Source: Bryobacteraceae bacterium (GTDB lineage Bacteria > Acidobacteriota > Terriglobia > Bryobacterales > Bryobacteraceae). From it: a DNA stretch of 64,000 nt. Below are positions 1 through 7,558 of this stretch, piece by piece; within the stretch, counting starts at the first letter, position 1, and each line of letters starts with the position of its first letter. The notes beneath the pieces were generated by a model, which was not told the DNA's origin, ran no database searches, and saw only the letters and a list, made by a program, of their open reading frames with translations. The translations under genes were made by a program, and so were the position numbers. The stretch lies in the NCBI GenBank assembly GCA_026129905.1, contig JAHCHE010000022.1, positions 102,920 to 166,919 of the forward strand. Reading direction: 5' to 3'.

Positions 1-435
1 CGACTGCGCCACCGCGAACGGAGCGCTCTTGACCGTCGCCACCCGCTGGCCCGCTTTGGCGGAACTGAAATTCGGCACGGTGGCGATGACGATGCTGGCG
101 GCGCAGTTGATCTGCTTCAACAACTCGTCGTCCACCAGCGCGCAGCCGGGCTCGGTCGCGATGAGGTTCGCGCGCCCTCCGGCGGCGAGCCGGATCTCCA
201 TCGCGCCGCAACCCATTTCGTTGGCGACGGACATCACGGCCTCGTCTTCGCCGATTTCGCCTTCCTCAAGCTCCGTCACCCAGACCTGCTCCATGCCCTC
301 CATTTCGAGAAGCTTGACATCGTCGTCACTGATGACGTGGCCCTTCGAGAGGAGTTTTCGGCCGCACGGCCGAAAAACAGTGCAGCACAGGATTCTGCCC
401 GCGGATTCCCGAATGTCAACAGTCAGCGCCTTCAT
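1..435 (-). CDS. Molybdopterin-binding protein, N-terminal part (cut by window edge)
   Basis: The ATG at 435 follows a GAGGAG ribosome site by a few bases, and the frame stays open to base 1, giving the first 145 residues. The protein opens MKALTVDIRESAGRIL, then RPCGRKLLSKGHVISDDDV and a run with TELEEGEIGEDEA. This resembles the N-terminal region of MoeA-like 'molybdopterin-binding' proteins, in which it precedes the MoCF-binding domain; that domain would lie outside the window. The likely role is in molybdenum cofactor metabolism in the cytoplasm, but the diagnostic domain is not visible. Upstream (436-620) is an unusually AT-rich spacer that probably carries its promoter. Confidence 0.6.
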   Translation of the reverse strand, partial: MKALTVDIRESAGRILCCTVFRPCGRKLLSKGHVISDDDVKLLEMEGMEQVWVTELEEGEIGEDEAVMSVANEMGCGAMEIRLAAGGRANLIATEPGCALVDDELLKQINCAASIVIATVPNFSSAKAGQRVATVKSAPFAVAQS

Positions 436-620
436 GATACTCCTCGGCTGATGCCTAGCTAACGAACCAGTAGTACTAGGTCTAAATATATATACTACAA
501 AACAGTTTTCTCCGCATCAAAAGTTTCTCAGTAATTTCTTTCGTCTTAATTTCAACGAGTTGAGGCACGGCGCCGCAGTACCTCGCCTTAGTAAGTACTA
601 GAGCATAAGTACCGAATTGT

Positions 621-1172
621 CTAGCGCTTCAGCACGGGGAGCTGAATGAGCAGAGATTCCGGATCGGAGCGCTCAGCGGCCATCTCGCGACGAACGGCGG
701 CCAAAGCGGCTTCGCGCTCGTCGAGGTATTTCACCATGGCGATCTCGTCGCAGCACTGGAATTTCGGACATCGCATGCAGTCTTTCCAGGCTTTGAGCGG
801 AAGTTCCGACCGGTCCACTTCGAGAAATCCGGATTTGCGGAAGAAGCCGGGGACGTACGTGAAGGCGAACAACATCTCGAGTTCGCACTGGCGCGCTTCG
901 GCTTCGAGCGCTTCCACCAGCATCCGGCCCAGGCCGTTGCCCTTTTGCAGCGGGTCGACGGCGATGGACCGGATCTCGCCGGCGACGGGAGTATAGAAAT
1001 GCAGGGCGCCGCATCCGGTAACGCCGCCGGAGTTCTCCGTGACGAGAAAATCGCGGATATTCTCGGCCATCTCGAATTCGCTGCGCGGCAGCATGATGCC
1101 TGTAGACGCGTACGAGTTGATGATGTCGAGCAGCCCTGGGATGTCGCGCATGGTGGCCTTACGGATGGTCAT
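621..1172 (-). CDS. GNAT acetyltransferase, probable short N-acetylglutamate synthase
   Basis: This 183-residue protein starts MTIRKATMRDIPGLLDIINS. The ATG at 1172 lies five bases after the argB stop, so it is the last gene of the argC-argB operon; the longer reading frame upstream is argB in another frame. The GNAT acetyl-CoA site is seen as SIAVDPLQKGNGLGRMLVEA. The MLPRS stretch near residue 27 is typical of short, stand-alone N-acetylglutamate synthases such as those fused to ArgH in other bacteria. With argB and argC it would supply N-acetylglutamate, the first arginine intermediate. Cysteines cluster near the C terminus (CMRCPKFQCC), possibly a metal site. The exact substrate is inferred from context. 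Confidence 0.75.
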   Translation of the reverse strand: MTIRKATMRDIPGLLDIINSYASTGIMLPRSEFEMAENIRDFLVTENSGGVTGCGALHFYTPVAGEIRSIAVDPLQKGNGLGRMLVEALEAEARQCELEMLFAFTYVPGFFRKSGFLEVDRSELPLKAWKDCMRCPKFQCCDEIAMVKYLDEREAALAAVRREMAAERSDPESLLIQLPVLKR

Positions 1173-1177
1173 CGCAA

Positions 1178-1942
1178 TCACCTCACCAGCCTGGTCCCGA
1201 GCGGCTCGCCGGCAAGCAGGCGAGCCATGATGTCCGGCGCCGCGCCCGGCGCGATCACAACTTCGCCGACGCCCTGGCCGAGGGCCTGGCGCGCGGCGTT
1301 GAGCTTGGCCTCCATGCCGCCGGTGGCGACGCCTTCGGCGATCAGGCGTCCGGCTTCTTCGCCGGTCAGTTGCGGCAGGACGTTCCCCGATGCGTCGCGC
1401 ACGCCGTCGACGTCGGTGAGGAAAAGCAGTCGCGCGGCGCCGAACCCGGAGGCGCAGGCCACCGCCATCTGATCGGCGTTGACGTTGTAGATGCGTCCCT
1501 GCCGGTCGCCGGCGACGCATGCTACCACCGGAAGGAACCCGCCATCTAGAAGGACATCGAGCAATTCCGGGTTCGCGCGCACCAGGCGGCCCACCGCGCC
1601 AAGTTCCTCGCTCATCGGCTCGGCTTCAGTCAGAGCAGCGTCGATGCCGCTGAGTCCGACGGCCCGGGCGCCGGCTTCCACAAGCGAGGCGACGAACTGG
1701 CGGTTCACGGTCCCGGTGAAAACCTTGAGCACCGCGTCCAGCACTTCCGGCGTCGTGACGCGGAGGCCGTTGACGAAGCGGCTCTCGACGCCGCGTTCGG
1801 CCAGAAAGCGGGTCATCTGCTTGCCGCCGCCGTGGACCACCACCATGCGAACCGCCATCGCCGCCGCCAGTTCGCGGCTGATGCGCCGGCGCGAGACCTC
1901 GTCGTCGAGCAGCGTGCCGCCGATCTTGACCAGCGCCTTCAC
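1178..1942 (-). CDS. argB: Acetylglutamate kinase
   Basis: A 254-residue kinase that phosphorylates N-acetylglutamate, the second step of arginine synthesis, in the cytoplasm. Amino-acid kinase family motifs are visible: the N-terminal KIGGT (residues 6-10) and the phosphate-binding HGGGKQ (37-42); later NVNADQMAVACA and LTDVDGVRD match substrate- and nucleotide-site segments. The GTG start at 1942 overlaps the argC TGA by three bases (GTGA), so the two are translationally coupled; a long frame reading upstream overlaps argC and is not used. Length is normal for the family (about 250-300). The gene lies between argC and the acetyltransferase, all co-directional. Confidence 0.93.
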   Translation of the reverse strand: MKALVKIGGTLLDDEVSRRRISRELAAAMAVRMVVVHGGGKQMTRFLAERGVESRFVNGLRVTTPEVLDAVLKVFTGTVNRQFVASLVEAGARAVGLSGIDAALTEAEPMSEELGAVGRLVRANPELLDVLLDGGFLPVVACVAGDRQGRIYNVNADQMAVACASGFGAARLLFLTDVDGVRDASGNVLPQLTGEEAGRLIAEGVATGGMEAKLNAARQALGQGVGEVVIAPGAAPDIMARLLAGEPLGTRLVR

Positions 1943-2946
1943 AGCAGGGCCTCCGTCTCGGGGAACCCGAGCAAAAGGTTCATGTTCTGCACCGCCTGCC
2001 CGGCGGCGCCTTTCACCAGGTTGTCGATGGCGCTGACCACAACGGCGCGGCCGGTGGCCGGATCGTACTTCACGCCGATATCGCAGAAATTCGTGCGCTG
2101 GACCGCGCGCAGATCGGGCACGGCGTCGGGATGGTATATGCGGACGAAAGGTTCGCCGCGGTAGGCGTTCTCGTAAAGCTGGACGATCTCGTCCGCCGAC
2201 TGCAATCCCGGCGCGCGCAGGTAGATGGTTTCGAGGATGCCACGGTCCAGCGGAAGAAGATGGGCGGTGAAGCTGAACTCGCATTCCTCCAGGCCGGAGT
2301 TCTGCAACACCTCCGGAGCGTGCCGATGGTCGAGGATCGAGTAGGCGGAAAAATTCTCCGTCACCTCGCAAAAGCTGGTTTTCAGCGACGGCTTGCGGCC
2401 CGCGCCGCTCACGCCCGATTTTGCGTCGCAGACGATGCCGGCTTTCCGGTCCACGATGCCGGCCTGAATCAACGGCCGGATGGCCAAATTGGCGGCGGTA
2501 GGATAGCAGCCGGGGTTGGACACCAGGCGCGCCGACGGGATGGCTTCTCGGTAAAACTCGGGCAGACCGTAAGCCGCTTCGGCCAGCAGTTCCGGCTGCG
2601 AGTGATCGGCTTTGTACCACCTCCGGTAGATTTCCGGCGCGCGGAGGCGGAAGGCGCCGCTCAGATCAACCACGCGCGCTCCTGCGTCGAGCATGGCGGG
2701 CGTAAGCTCCATCGAGACCTCGGGCGGGGTCGCCAGGAAGACGAGCGCGATGTCGTGCGCGCGGAGGGCCTCCGCGCTGCACGGAATGCGGGGCGGCCCC
2801 TGGTGGGAGCGGGGCCGCGAGCGGTCCGAGGCGTCCTCGCGGTGCTCCATGAGGCAGGGCTTGACGCCAGGGTGGCGCTGGAGGATATGCACAAGTTCGG
2901 CGCCGCTGTAGCCGCGAAAGCCGACAATGCCGACGTGAAAGCTCAT
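1939..2946 (-). CDS. argC: N-acetyl-gamma-glutamyl-phosphate reductase
   Basis: A 335-residue NADPH-dependent reductase, the third step of arginine synthesis. It opens with a Rossmann glycine motif GIVGFRGYSGAEL and carries the catalytic cysteine in SNPGCYPTAAN (Cys147); HRHAPE and LLPLDRGILETIY are further family segments. The ATG at 2946 is the only start possible, because an in-frame TAA lies 12 bases upstream. No normally spaced ribosome site is visible: the only GGAG (2963-2966, read on the minus strand) lies 16 bases from the ATG, inside the loop of the palindrome at 2953-2978. First gene of argC-argB-acetyltransferase. Confidence 0.95.
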   Translation of the reverse strand: MSFHVGIVGFRGYSGAELVHILQRHPGVKPCLMEHREDASDRSRPRSHQGPPRIPCSAEALRAHDIALVFLATPPEVSMELTPAMLDAGARVVDLSGAFRLRAPEIYRRWYKADHSQPELLAEAAYGLPEFYREAIPSARLVSNPGCYPTAANLAIRPLIQAGIVDRKAGIVCDAKSGVSGAGRKPSLKTSFCEVTENFSAYSILDHRHAPEVLQNSGLEECEFSFTAHLLPLDRGILETIYLRAPGLQSADEIVQLYENAYRGEPFVRIYHPDAVPDLRAVQRTNFCDIGVKYDPATGRAVVVSAIDNLVKGAAGQAVQNMNLLLGFPETEALL

Positions 2947-2952
2947 TCTGGC

Positions 2953-2978
2953 TATTTATTCACTCCAATGAATAAATA
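2953..2978. promoter_or_regulatory. Perfect AT-rich palindrome just upstream of argC
   Basis: The arms TATTTATTCA (2953-2962) and TGAATAAATA (2969-2978) are exact inverted repeats around a 6-base loop. TGAAT is the half-site core of ArgR/AhrC 'ARG boxes', although a classical box has the half-sites facing the other way (TGAAT-N4-ATTCA). It sits six bases from the argC ATG and 19 bases past the stop of the upstream gene. It could be an arginine operator, an RNA hairpin controlling argC translation (the GGAG is in the loop), or a weak terminator of the zinc-ribbon gene. Confidence 0.6.
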
Positions 2979-2997
2979 TACCACGCTTCGGGTGCGG

Positions 2998-3453
2998 CTA
3001 GCGCTGCTCGGAAACGGAGCGGTCGGCGAGTTCGCCTAGGATCGGCAGGCGGAAGTGCTCGTTCTGGCTGGTCTTGACGATCATCACGATCCAGGCGACG
3101 AACAGGCCCGCCTTGAGAAGGCCGGTCACGGCGGCGCGGGTTCCGTGCGGACCGAACTGGAAGAACGGGCTCACAAACCAATCGACGATCAGCCAGGCGA
3201 CGAAGAGGTACAGCCCCTGGAAAGCGTGGAATCGGACATTGCGCTCTTCTTTGAAGCGGTGCGAGGCCAGAACCACGATCGCCGCGATCCAGCCGACCAG
3301 CGGGATGTAGCACAGCAGCGCCGCGTTTCGGGAGGTCAGCCAAGGCAAGGGATCGGCGGATGGCTTCGGGACGCCGGGCTGCCGGCCGCCGCAGGCCGCG
3401 CAGTAGGCGTCGGTGGCCGCTACCTTAGTCCCGCACTGGTTGCAGTAAGGCAT
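2998..3453 (-). CDS. Zinc-ribbon membrane protein (DUF4870-like)
   Basis: A 151-residue protein with an N-terminal zinc ribbon, cysteines 4, 7, 18 and 21 in two CxxC knuckles (CNQC and CAAC), a proline-rich linker, then three to four hydrophobic segments starting at ALLCYIPLVGWIAAIVVL. The FKEERNVRFHAFQGLYLF segment is typical of DUF4870-type membrane proteins (conserved 'VRFHA.Q'). It is an inner-membrane protein of unknown function. It lies upstream of argC with a 51-base gap and diverges from the GatC-like gene at 3617. The start ATG at 3453 gives the zinc ribbon at the very N terminus, as usual. Confidence 0.8.
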   Translation of the reverse strand: MPYCNQCGTKVAATDAYCAACGGRQPGVPKPSADPLPWLTSRNAALLCYIPLVGWIAAIVVLASHRFKEERNVRFHAFQGLYLFVAWLIVDWFVSPFFQFGPHGTRAAVTGLLKAGLFVAWIVMIVKTSQNEHFRLPILGELADRSVSEQR

Positions 3454-3616
3454 CGCAATTCAATCCGTTCCAATCACTTGCCTAACATGTCATACGACAT
3501 TTCCGCGGCGGATGTTCCCGCGGCGGGCGGCGGCATGTCGAGCGGTATGTTTCTCATGATACGCATTTCCCCGGCGGCGCGCCGTGGGACCGGGGCCGGT
3601 AGTACAATGCCTCTCG

Positions 3617-3796
3617 ATGAGGAACTGGAAAGCGATTGCCGCCGGACTCGGTCCGCCGATCCCCGAAGACGACATTGCCCGGGCGTCGGGCCCGCTCGAG
3701 GCGCTGGAGGCGGCGTTCCGGCCGCTGGCCCAGGCGATTCCGCCGGAGACCGAGCCTGCCTATCTGATGCTGGTCGAGCCGGAGGAGGAGCAGTGA
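3617..3796 (+). CDS. Small GatC/AtzG-like amidase partner
   Basis: A 59-residue protein starting MRNWKAIAAGLGPPIPEDD. Its C-terminal part, LEAAFRPLAQAIPPETEPA, resembles the end of GatC-like and DUF4089/AtzG small subunits that pair with GatA-type amidases. It overlaps the amidase start (GTGA), which supports a two-subunit enzyme. A longer frame from 3584 exists but has no better start; the ATG at 3617 gives a family-like length. It may stabilise the amidase or complete its active-site entrance. The family match is by eye over a short sequence. Confidence 0.6.
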   Translation: MRNWKAIAAGLGPPIPEDDIARASGPLEALEAAFRPLAQAIPPETEPAYLMLVEPEEEQ

Positions 3797-5175
3797 CCAT
3801 TCAGGAAGCGGCGGCCCTGCTGGCCGGAAAGAAGGTCTCCTCCGCCGAGCTGGTGGAGGAAACGCTGAAGAGCGTCGAAAGGCTCCAGCCGAAACTGAAC
3901 GCGTTCATCACCGTGACCGCGGACGCGGCTCGCGCCCGGGCGCGGCAGATGGACGAGGAACTCGCGCAAGGGCGCTCGCGAGGGCCGCTGCACGGCATCC
4001 CGGTCGCGGTGAAGGACGTATTCTGTACGCGAGGGGTGCGCACCACCTGCGGTTCGGCGATCTTCGCGGACCACGTTCCGGACCATGACGCGGCGGTGGT
4101 GGAGCGGTTGAACGACGCGGGCGCGGTCATCGTGGGCAAAACGGCGCAGCACGAATTGGCGTACGGCATCACGTCCAACAATCCACATTTCGGTACGGTG
4201 CGCAACCCGTGGGATCCGGAGGCGATACCGGGAGGTTCGAGCGGGGGGTCGGGCTCGGCGGTCGCGGCGGGCATCGTTTTCATGGCGATGGGCAGCGACA
4301 CAGGTGGATCGATCCGTATTCCGGCTTCGTTTTGCGGAACCGTGGGGCTGAAGCCAACCACCGGCCGGGTGAGCCGGTACGGCGTGATGCCGCTCGACTT
4401 CACGCTCGACCATATGGGGCCGCTGACTCGCTCGGTGCGCGACGCGGCGCTGACGCTGAATGCGCTGGCGGGCCACGACCCGCGCGACCCGTCCTCGAGC
4501 CGGCGGCCGGTGGCGGACTATGTTCCTCCGGCGAACGTTTCTCTCAAAGGCGTGAGGATCGGGGCGCCGGAGAATTTTTATTTCGACGGATTGCATCCCG
4601 ACGTCGAACGCGCCGTGAAGGCGATGCTGGAGGCGGCGGACCGCCTTGGCGCGGAGGTGACGCCGGTCCGCGTACCGGACATCGCGGCCATAAACGCGAT
4701 CAGCCGGGTGATTCTGTTCAGCGAAGCCTCGGCGGTGATGGAGCGCTACATGGGCGAAAGGAGCAAGTTCGGCGCCGACGTGTTGACGCTGCTGGATCAA
4801 GGCCGGCTGATTCCCGCTACCGACTACATCAACGCGCAGCGGTTGCGCCGGATGTTCTGCGCGGAATTCGCATCCGTGTGGCGAAGCGTCGATTGCCTCG
4901 CAACGCCGACGACGCCGACGCCCGCGCCGAAGATCGGCCAGATGCAAATCCAGATTGGCGGCGTGACCGAGGACGTGCGTCTGACTTCGACGCGGCTGGT
5001 TCGCGGGATCAACGTGCTGGGTCTGCCGGCGATCTCGATTCCGTGCGGCTTTTCCGGGGGCATGCCGCTGGGTCTTCAGGTTATAGCGCCGGCATTCCGC
5101 GAGGACCTGGCGCTGCGAGTCGCCGCGGCGCTGGAAGACGCCACGGATTTCGGGGGACGGATACCGCCGGCGTGA
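3793..5175 (+). CDS. GatA-type amidase
   Basis: A 460-residue amidase-signature enzyme that hydrolyses a C-N bond; the substrate is unknown. The Ser-cisSer-Lys triad is visible: Lys74 in GIPVAVKDVF, the cis-Ser in PGGSSGGSGSA (149-150), and the nucleophile region GSDTGGSIRIPAS (Ser173). Length matches GatA, AtzE and related amidases. The GTG start at 3793 overlaps the stop of the GatC-like gene; a frame reading further upstream runs through other genes. No gatB is nearby, so a free-standing amidase (AtzE-like or general) is more likely than the tRNA amidotransferase. Confidence 0.85.
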   Translation: MTIQEAAALLAGKKVSSAELVEETLKSVERLQPKLNAFITVTADAARARARQMDEELAQGRSRGPLHGIPVAVKDVFCTRGVRTTCGSAIFADHVPDHDAAVVERLNDAGAVIVGKTAQHELAYGITSNNPHFGTVRNPWDPEAIPGGSSGGSGSAVAAGIVFMAMGSDTGGSIRIPASFCGTVGLKPTTGRVSRYGVMPLDFTLDHMGPLTRSVRDAALTLNALAGHDPRDPSSSRRPVADYVPPANVSLKGVRIGAPENFYFDGLHPDVERAVKAMLEAADRLGAEVTPVRVPDIAAINAISRVILFSEASAVMERYMGERSKFGADVLTLLDQGRLIPATDYINAQRLRRMFCAEFASVWRSVDCLATPTTPTPAPKIGQMQIQIGGVTEDVRLTSTRLVRGINVLGLPAISIPCGFSGGMPLGLQVIAPAFREDLALRVAAALEDATDFGGRIPPA

Positions 5176-5191
5176 GGAGCGCGCCGCCGCT

Positions 5192-6193
5192 TCACCGCGC
5201 CTTCAGCCATTTGTCGAAGAACCGCTCGATCGCTTCGAACGACTCCATGGTCATCTCGTGAACGCCGGGCGGCTGGTGAACCTCGAGGGCGGAGCGGTTC
5301 CCCGCCCTCTCGTAGGCGGGGGCCACGACATTGACGAACCGGTCCACCGCTTCCTTGGGCATGCCGATGTCCTCGGTGGGCGCCCAGACCATCAGCGGCT
5401 TCGGCGCCAGCGCGGCGGCGAAATCGGCCTGGTCGCCGCGGGCGAGCATGCCGGGGACCCACCAGTACGAGCCGTGATAGCCGATGCTGCCCAGGCGGAT
5501 GAACGCTTCCACCGATCCGACGCCGCCGCAGATGGGCGCGGCGGCGGCCACGCGGTGGTCCAGAATCCAGACGTAGAACGCGGTGATGCCGCCGAACGAG
5601 AGGCCGGTGGTTCCGATGCGCGCCGGGTCGACGTCGGGGCGGGACTGGAGATAGGTAACCGATTGCCGGATCTCGTAGAGCACGGCGCCCATGGCGGTGC
5701 GGCCCTGAACCAGCATGACGTTGGCCTGATCGTTGATGCGCGGCGCGCGACCGCCGAGGCCGCGCTGCGTGAGGGCGATGGTGAGGTAGCCGCGGCGCGC
5801 CAGCTCTCGGGCCCAGCCGACAAAGCGGGGGTGCGGCTTCTGTCCAGCCGCCGCGTACTCGCCCACGCCGAACTTCGCGCCGGATTCCGACTCGCGCGAT
5901 CCGCCGCTGCCGTGCAGGCAGACGATCGCCGGGAGCCGTCCGGAGGCGTTGACCGGCCGCATGACGAAAGCGGGGACGCGCTCGCCGTCGAGGGAGTCCC
6001 AGGAGACGTCCTCGATGCGGACGCCGTCTTCGTCGGTGGCGCGGTGCACGGTGACAGAGGCTTGCGGCGGCGCGAGGGGAATCTTGAGCAGGTCGGCGAA
6101 CGTGGTGCGGGCGAGTCCGGCGAAAGGGGCTTCCTGCGCGGGGGACGGCGCGAGCGCGAAGACGAAGACCATTAGGAGGCGGCGCGGTAGCAT
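5192..6193 (-). CDS. Secreted alpha/beta hydrolase (dienelactone hydrolase/acetyl-xylan esterase-like)
   Basis: A 333-residue protein with a signal peptide (MLPRRLLMVFVFALAPSPAQ). The hydrolase fold shows an oxyanion-type CLHGSGG (93-99) and the nucleophile elbow TGLSFGG (Ser199). A late PGVHEMTMES may supply the catalytic His. It probably cleaves esters in the periplasm. Start choice is uncertain: GGGAGG lies only one base before the ATG at 6193, and an in-frame ATG seven codons later (MVFVFAL) is also possible; a start at 6256 would add 21 unlikely residues. It converges with the amidase (16-base gap). Confidence 0.75.
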   Translation of the reverse strand: MLPRRLLMVFVFALAPSPAQEAPFAGLARTTFADLLKIPLAPPQASVTVHRATDEDGVRIEDVSWDSLDGERVPAFVMRPVNASGRLPAIVCLHGSGGSRESESGAKFGVGEYAAAGQKPHPRFVGWARELARRGYLTIALTQRGLGGRAPRINDQANVMLVQGRTAMGAVLYEIRQSVTYLQSRPDVDPARIGTTGLSFGGITAFYVWILDHRVAAAAPICGGVGSVEAFIRLGSIGYHGSYWWVPGMLARGDQADFAAALAPKPLMVWAPTEDIGMPKEAVDRFVNVVAPAYERAGNRSALEVHQPPGVHEMTMESFEAIERFFDKWLKAR

Positions 6194-6254
6194 ACCTCCC
6201 TGTTGTACTCGATTTGAAACCGATGCGCGGAGGAGAGGAAGAGTCAGAGACTTC

Positions 6255-6287
6255 ACCGCAGAGCCGCAGAGAACGCAGAGAAGATCC
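6255..6287. repeat. CGCAGAG-type short intergenic repeat
   Basis: The stretch contains GCAGAG three times (CCGCAGAG, CCGCAGAGAA, CGCAGAGAAG) at 8-10 base spacing, between the hydrolase and OmpA genes. Very similar 'CGCAGAGNACGCAGAG' blocks are common intergenic repeats in many environmental bacterial genomes. No coding function is seen. Other genomic copies cannot be checked here. Confidence 0.5.
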
Positions 6288-6391
6288 GAAGAGACGCATG
6301 GCGCGAGGGCTTGATTTCGGGCAAGCGGCGCAGGGCCATGCTGAGGGCGTAGCAGGCGGCGCGGAGGAAGACGAGGCGGCGGGGTTCTCCT

Positions 6392-7192
6392 CTACCTCTT
6401 TACGATTTCCACCCGCCGGTTCTTCGCCCGGCCTTCTTCGGTCCGGTTGTCGCCCACCGGGCGTTCCTGGCCGAATCCGGCTGCGCGGAGCCGGCCCGGG
6501 TCGATGTCAGCGGCGGCGATGGCCGCGGCCACCGCTTTCGCGCGCGCTTCCGACAAGACTTTATTACCCTCCGGCGTACCGGTGTTGTCCGTGTGCCCCT
6601 CGACGTCCACGCTCCACTCGCTCCGTTTCCGGAGCACCTCGACGATCTCGCCGATCACGGGCCTCGATTCCGGAAGAATCTCGGCCTCTGCGGTGGCAAA
6701 GTGGATGTCCAGCGCGACAAATCCGTCTTTGTCCAGGGCGGCGGCCATGGCGTCCGCGGTAATGATCTGCCGCATGGGCTCCCGCTCCACGATGTGCAGG
6801 AAGTAGATCCGCCCCGCGTACGTGGTGGAGGCCTGCACTTCCGCCCACACTTCCGCGCCATTGCGGGTAGCCTTCAATACGCTGGCGCGGTGGTCGGAAG
6901 ACACCACTTCTCCTCCGGCGGCCTTGATGGCGTTCTCATAGTTCCGCCGGATCGCCAGGCCGCCCGGATGTTGTTTCGGATCGTTCAGGTAATAATGAAT
7001 CCGCGTGTATTTCCCCTCAACCACCTGCGGCGGCTTCGCGCCGAACTTAAACGAGCTGAACGCCTGCTGCTGGTAAGCCGAGATCGAGTAACCCGGCATT
7101 CGATTCGGGAACAGCGGGTGATCAGCGCTCCCCTTGACATCCGTCTGCGCGCCGCCTGGCAATGCCGCGGCAAGAATGACCGGCGCGAGCAT
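6392..7192 (-). CDS. OmpA-family outer-membrane/peptidoglycan-binding protein
   Basis: A 266-residue exported protein. The C-terminal half is an OmpA domain: LDIHFATAEAEILPESRPVIG, VEGHTDNTGTPEGNKVLSEARA and GFGQERPVGDNRTEEGRAKNRRVEI match the conserved peptidoglycan-binding core. The N-terminal half has no family I recognise. The ATG at 7192 gives a signal peptide without a basic N-region; an in-frame CTG at 7225 behind AGGTG would add WRKWGQIRFT and make a normal one, so the start is unsettled. Likely role: anchoring the outer membrane to the cell wall or sensing the envelope. Confidence 0.82.
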   Translation of the reverse strand: MLAPVILAAALPGGAQTDVKGSADHPLFPNRMPGYSISAYQQQAFSSFKFGAKPPQVVEGKYTRIHYYLNDPKQHPGGLAIRRNYENAIKAAGGEVVSSDHRASVLKATRNGAEVWAEVQASTTYAGRIYFLHIVEREPMRQIITADAMAAALDKDGFVALDIHFATAEAEILPESRPVIGEIVEVLRKRSEWSVDVEGHTDNTGTPEGNKVLSEARAKAVAAAIAAADIDPGRLRAAGFGQERPVGDNRTEEGRAKNRRVEIVKR

Positions 7193-7386
7193 CGTGAATC
7201 GGATTTGGCCCCACTTTCGCCACAGGATATCACCTGTCGAGCGCGTTCACTGACTTGCTCGCGCCGCGAAAAGGGAGAAGATGCCCTTTGGCGCCCTGGG
7301 GAAAACGCCAGTTGCCGCGGCCGCGTCGCGCGCCGGACAATGCGGTTGCCGGGAGCCGGGTCGGGAGCGGAGGCGATGGCGGCCGT

Positions 7387-7455
7387 CACGCGGCTTATCG
7401 GACCCAGCTCTTCTGTTACCAGAAGGCCCGCGGGCGTGAGGAATCGCTCCGCTTG
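7387..7455 (+). pseudogene. Decayed 3' end of a DinB-like gene (inverted copy of 10856-11353)
   Basis: Translation gives HAAYRTQLFCYQKARGREES, nearly identical to HAAYRTQLFCYLKACGREE near the C terminus of the DinB gene at 10856. At DNA level 7387-7444 matches 10957-10900 in inverted orientation at 54 of 58 bases, including 31 identical bases (7390-7420 against 10924-10954). No start codon or N-terminal region accompanies it. The remaining sequence of 7193-7558 holds no gene I recognise. Confidence 0.7.
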
Positions 7456-7558
7456 CGCCACCACCGCGCCGCGATCAGTGTCGAGTCGCCCGAGGCGCAG
7501 ATCTGCCGGCTCCGTATGATATGCTCCCTCAAGCCTCATCAATTACTGGGAATCGTCG

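Noticed and set aside
6200..6320. Possible coding extension through the CGCAGAG repeat
   Set aside because: Frames reading SLRLCGE-type peptides here are a known artefact of this repeat class.
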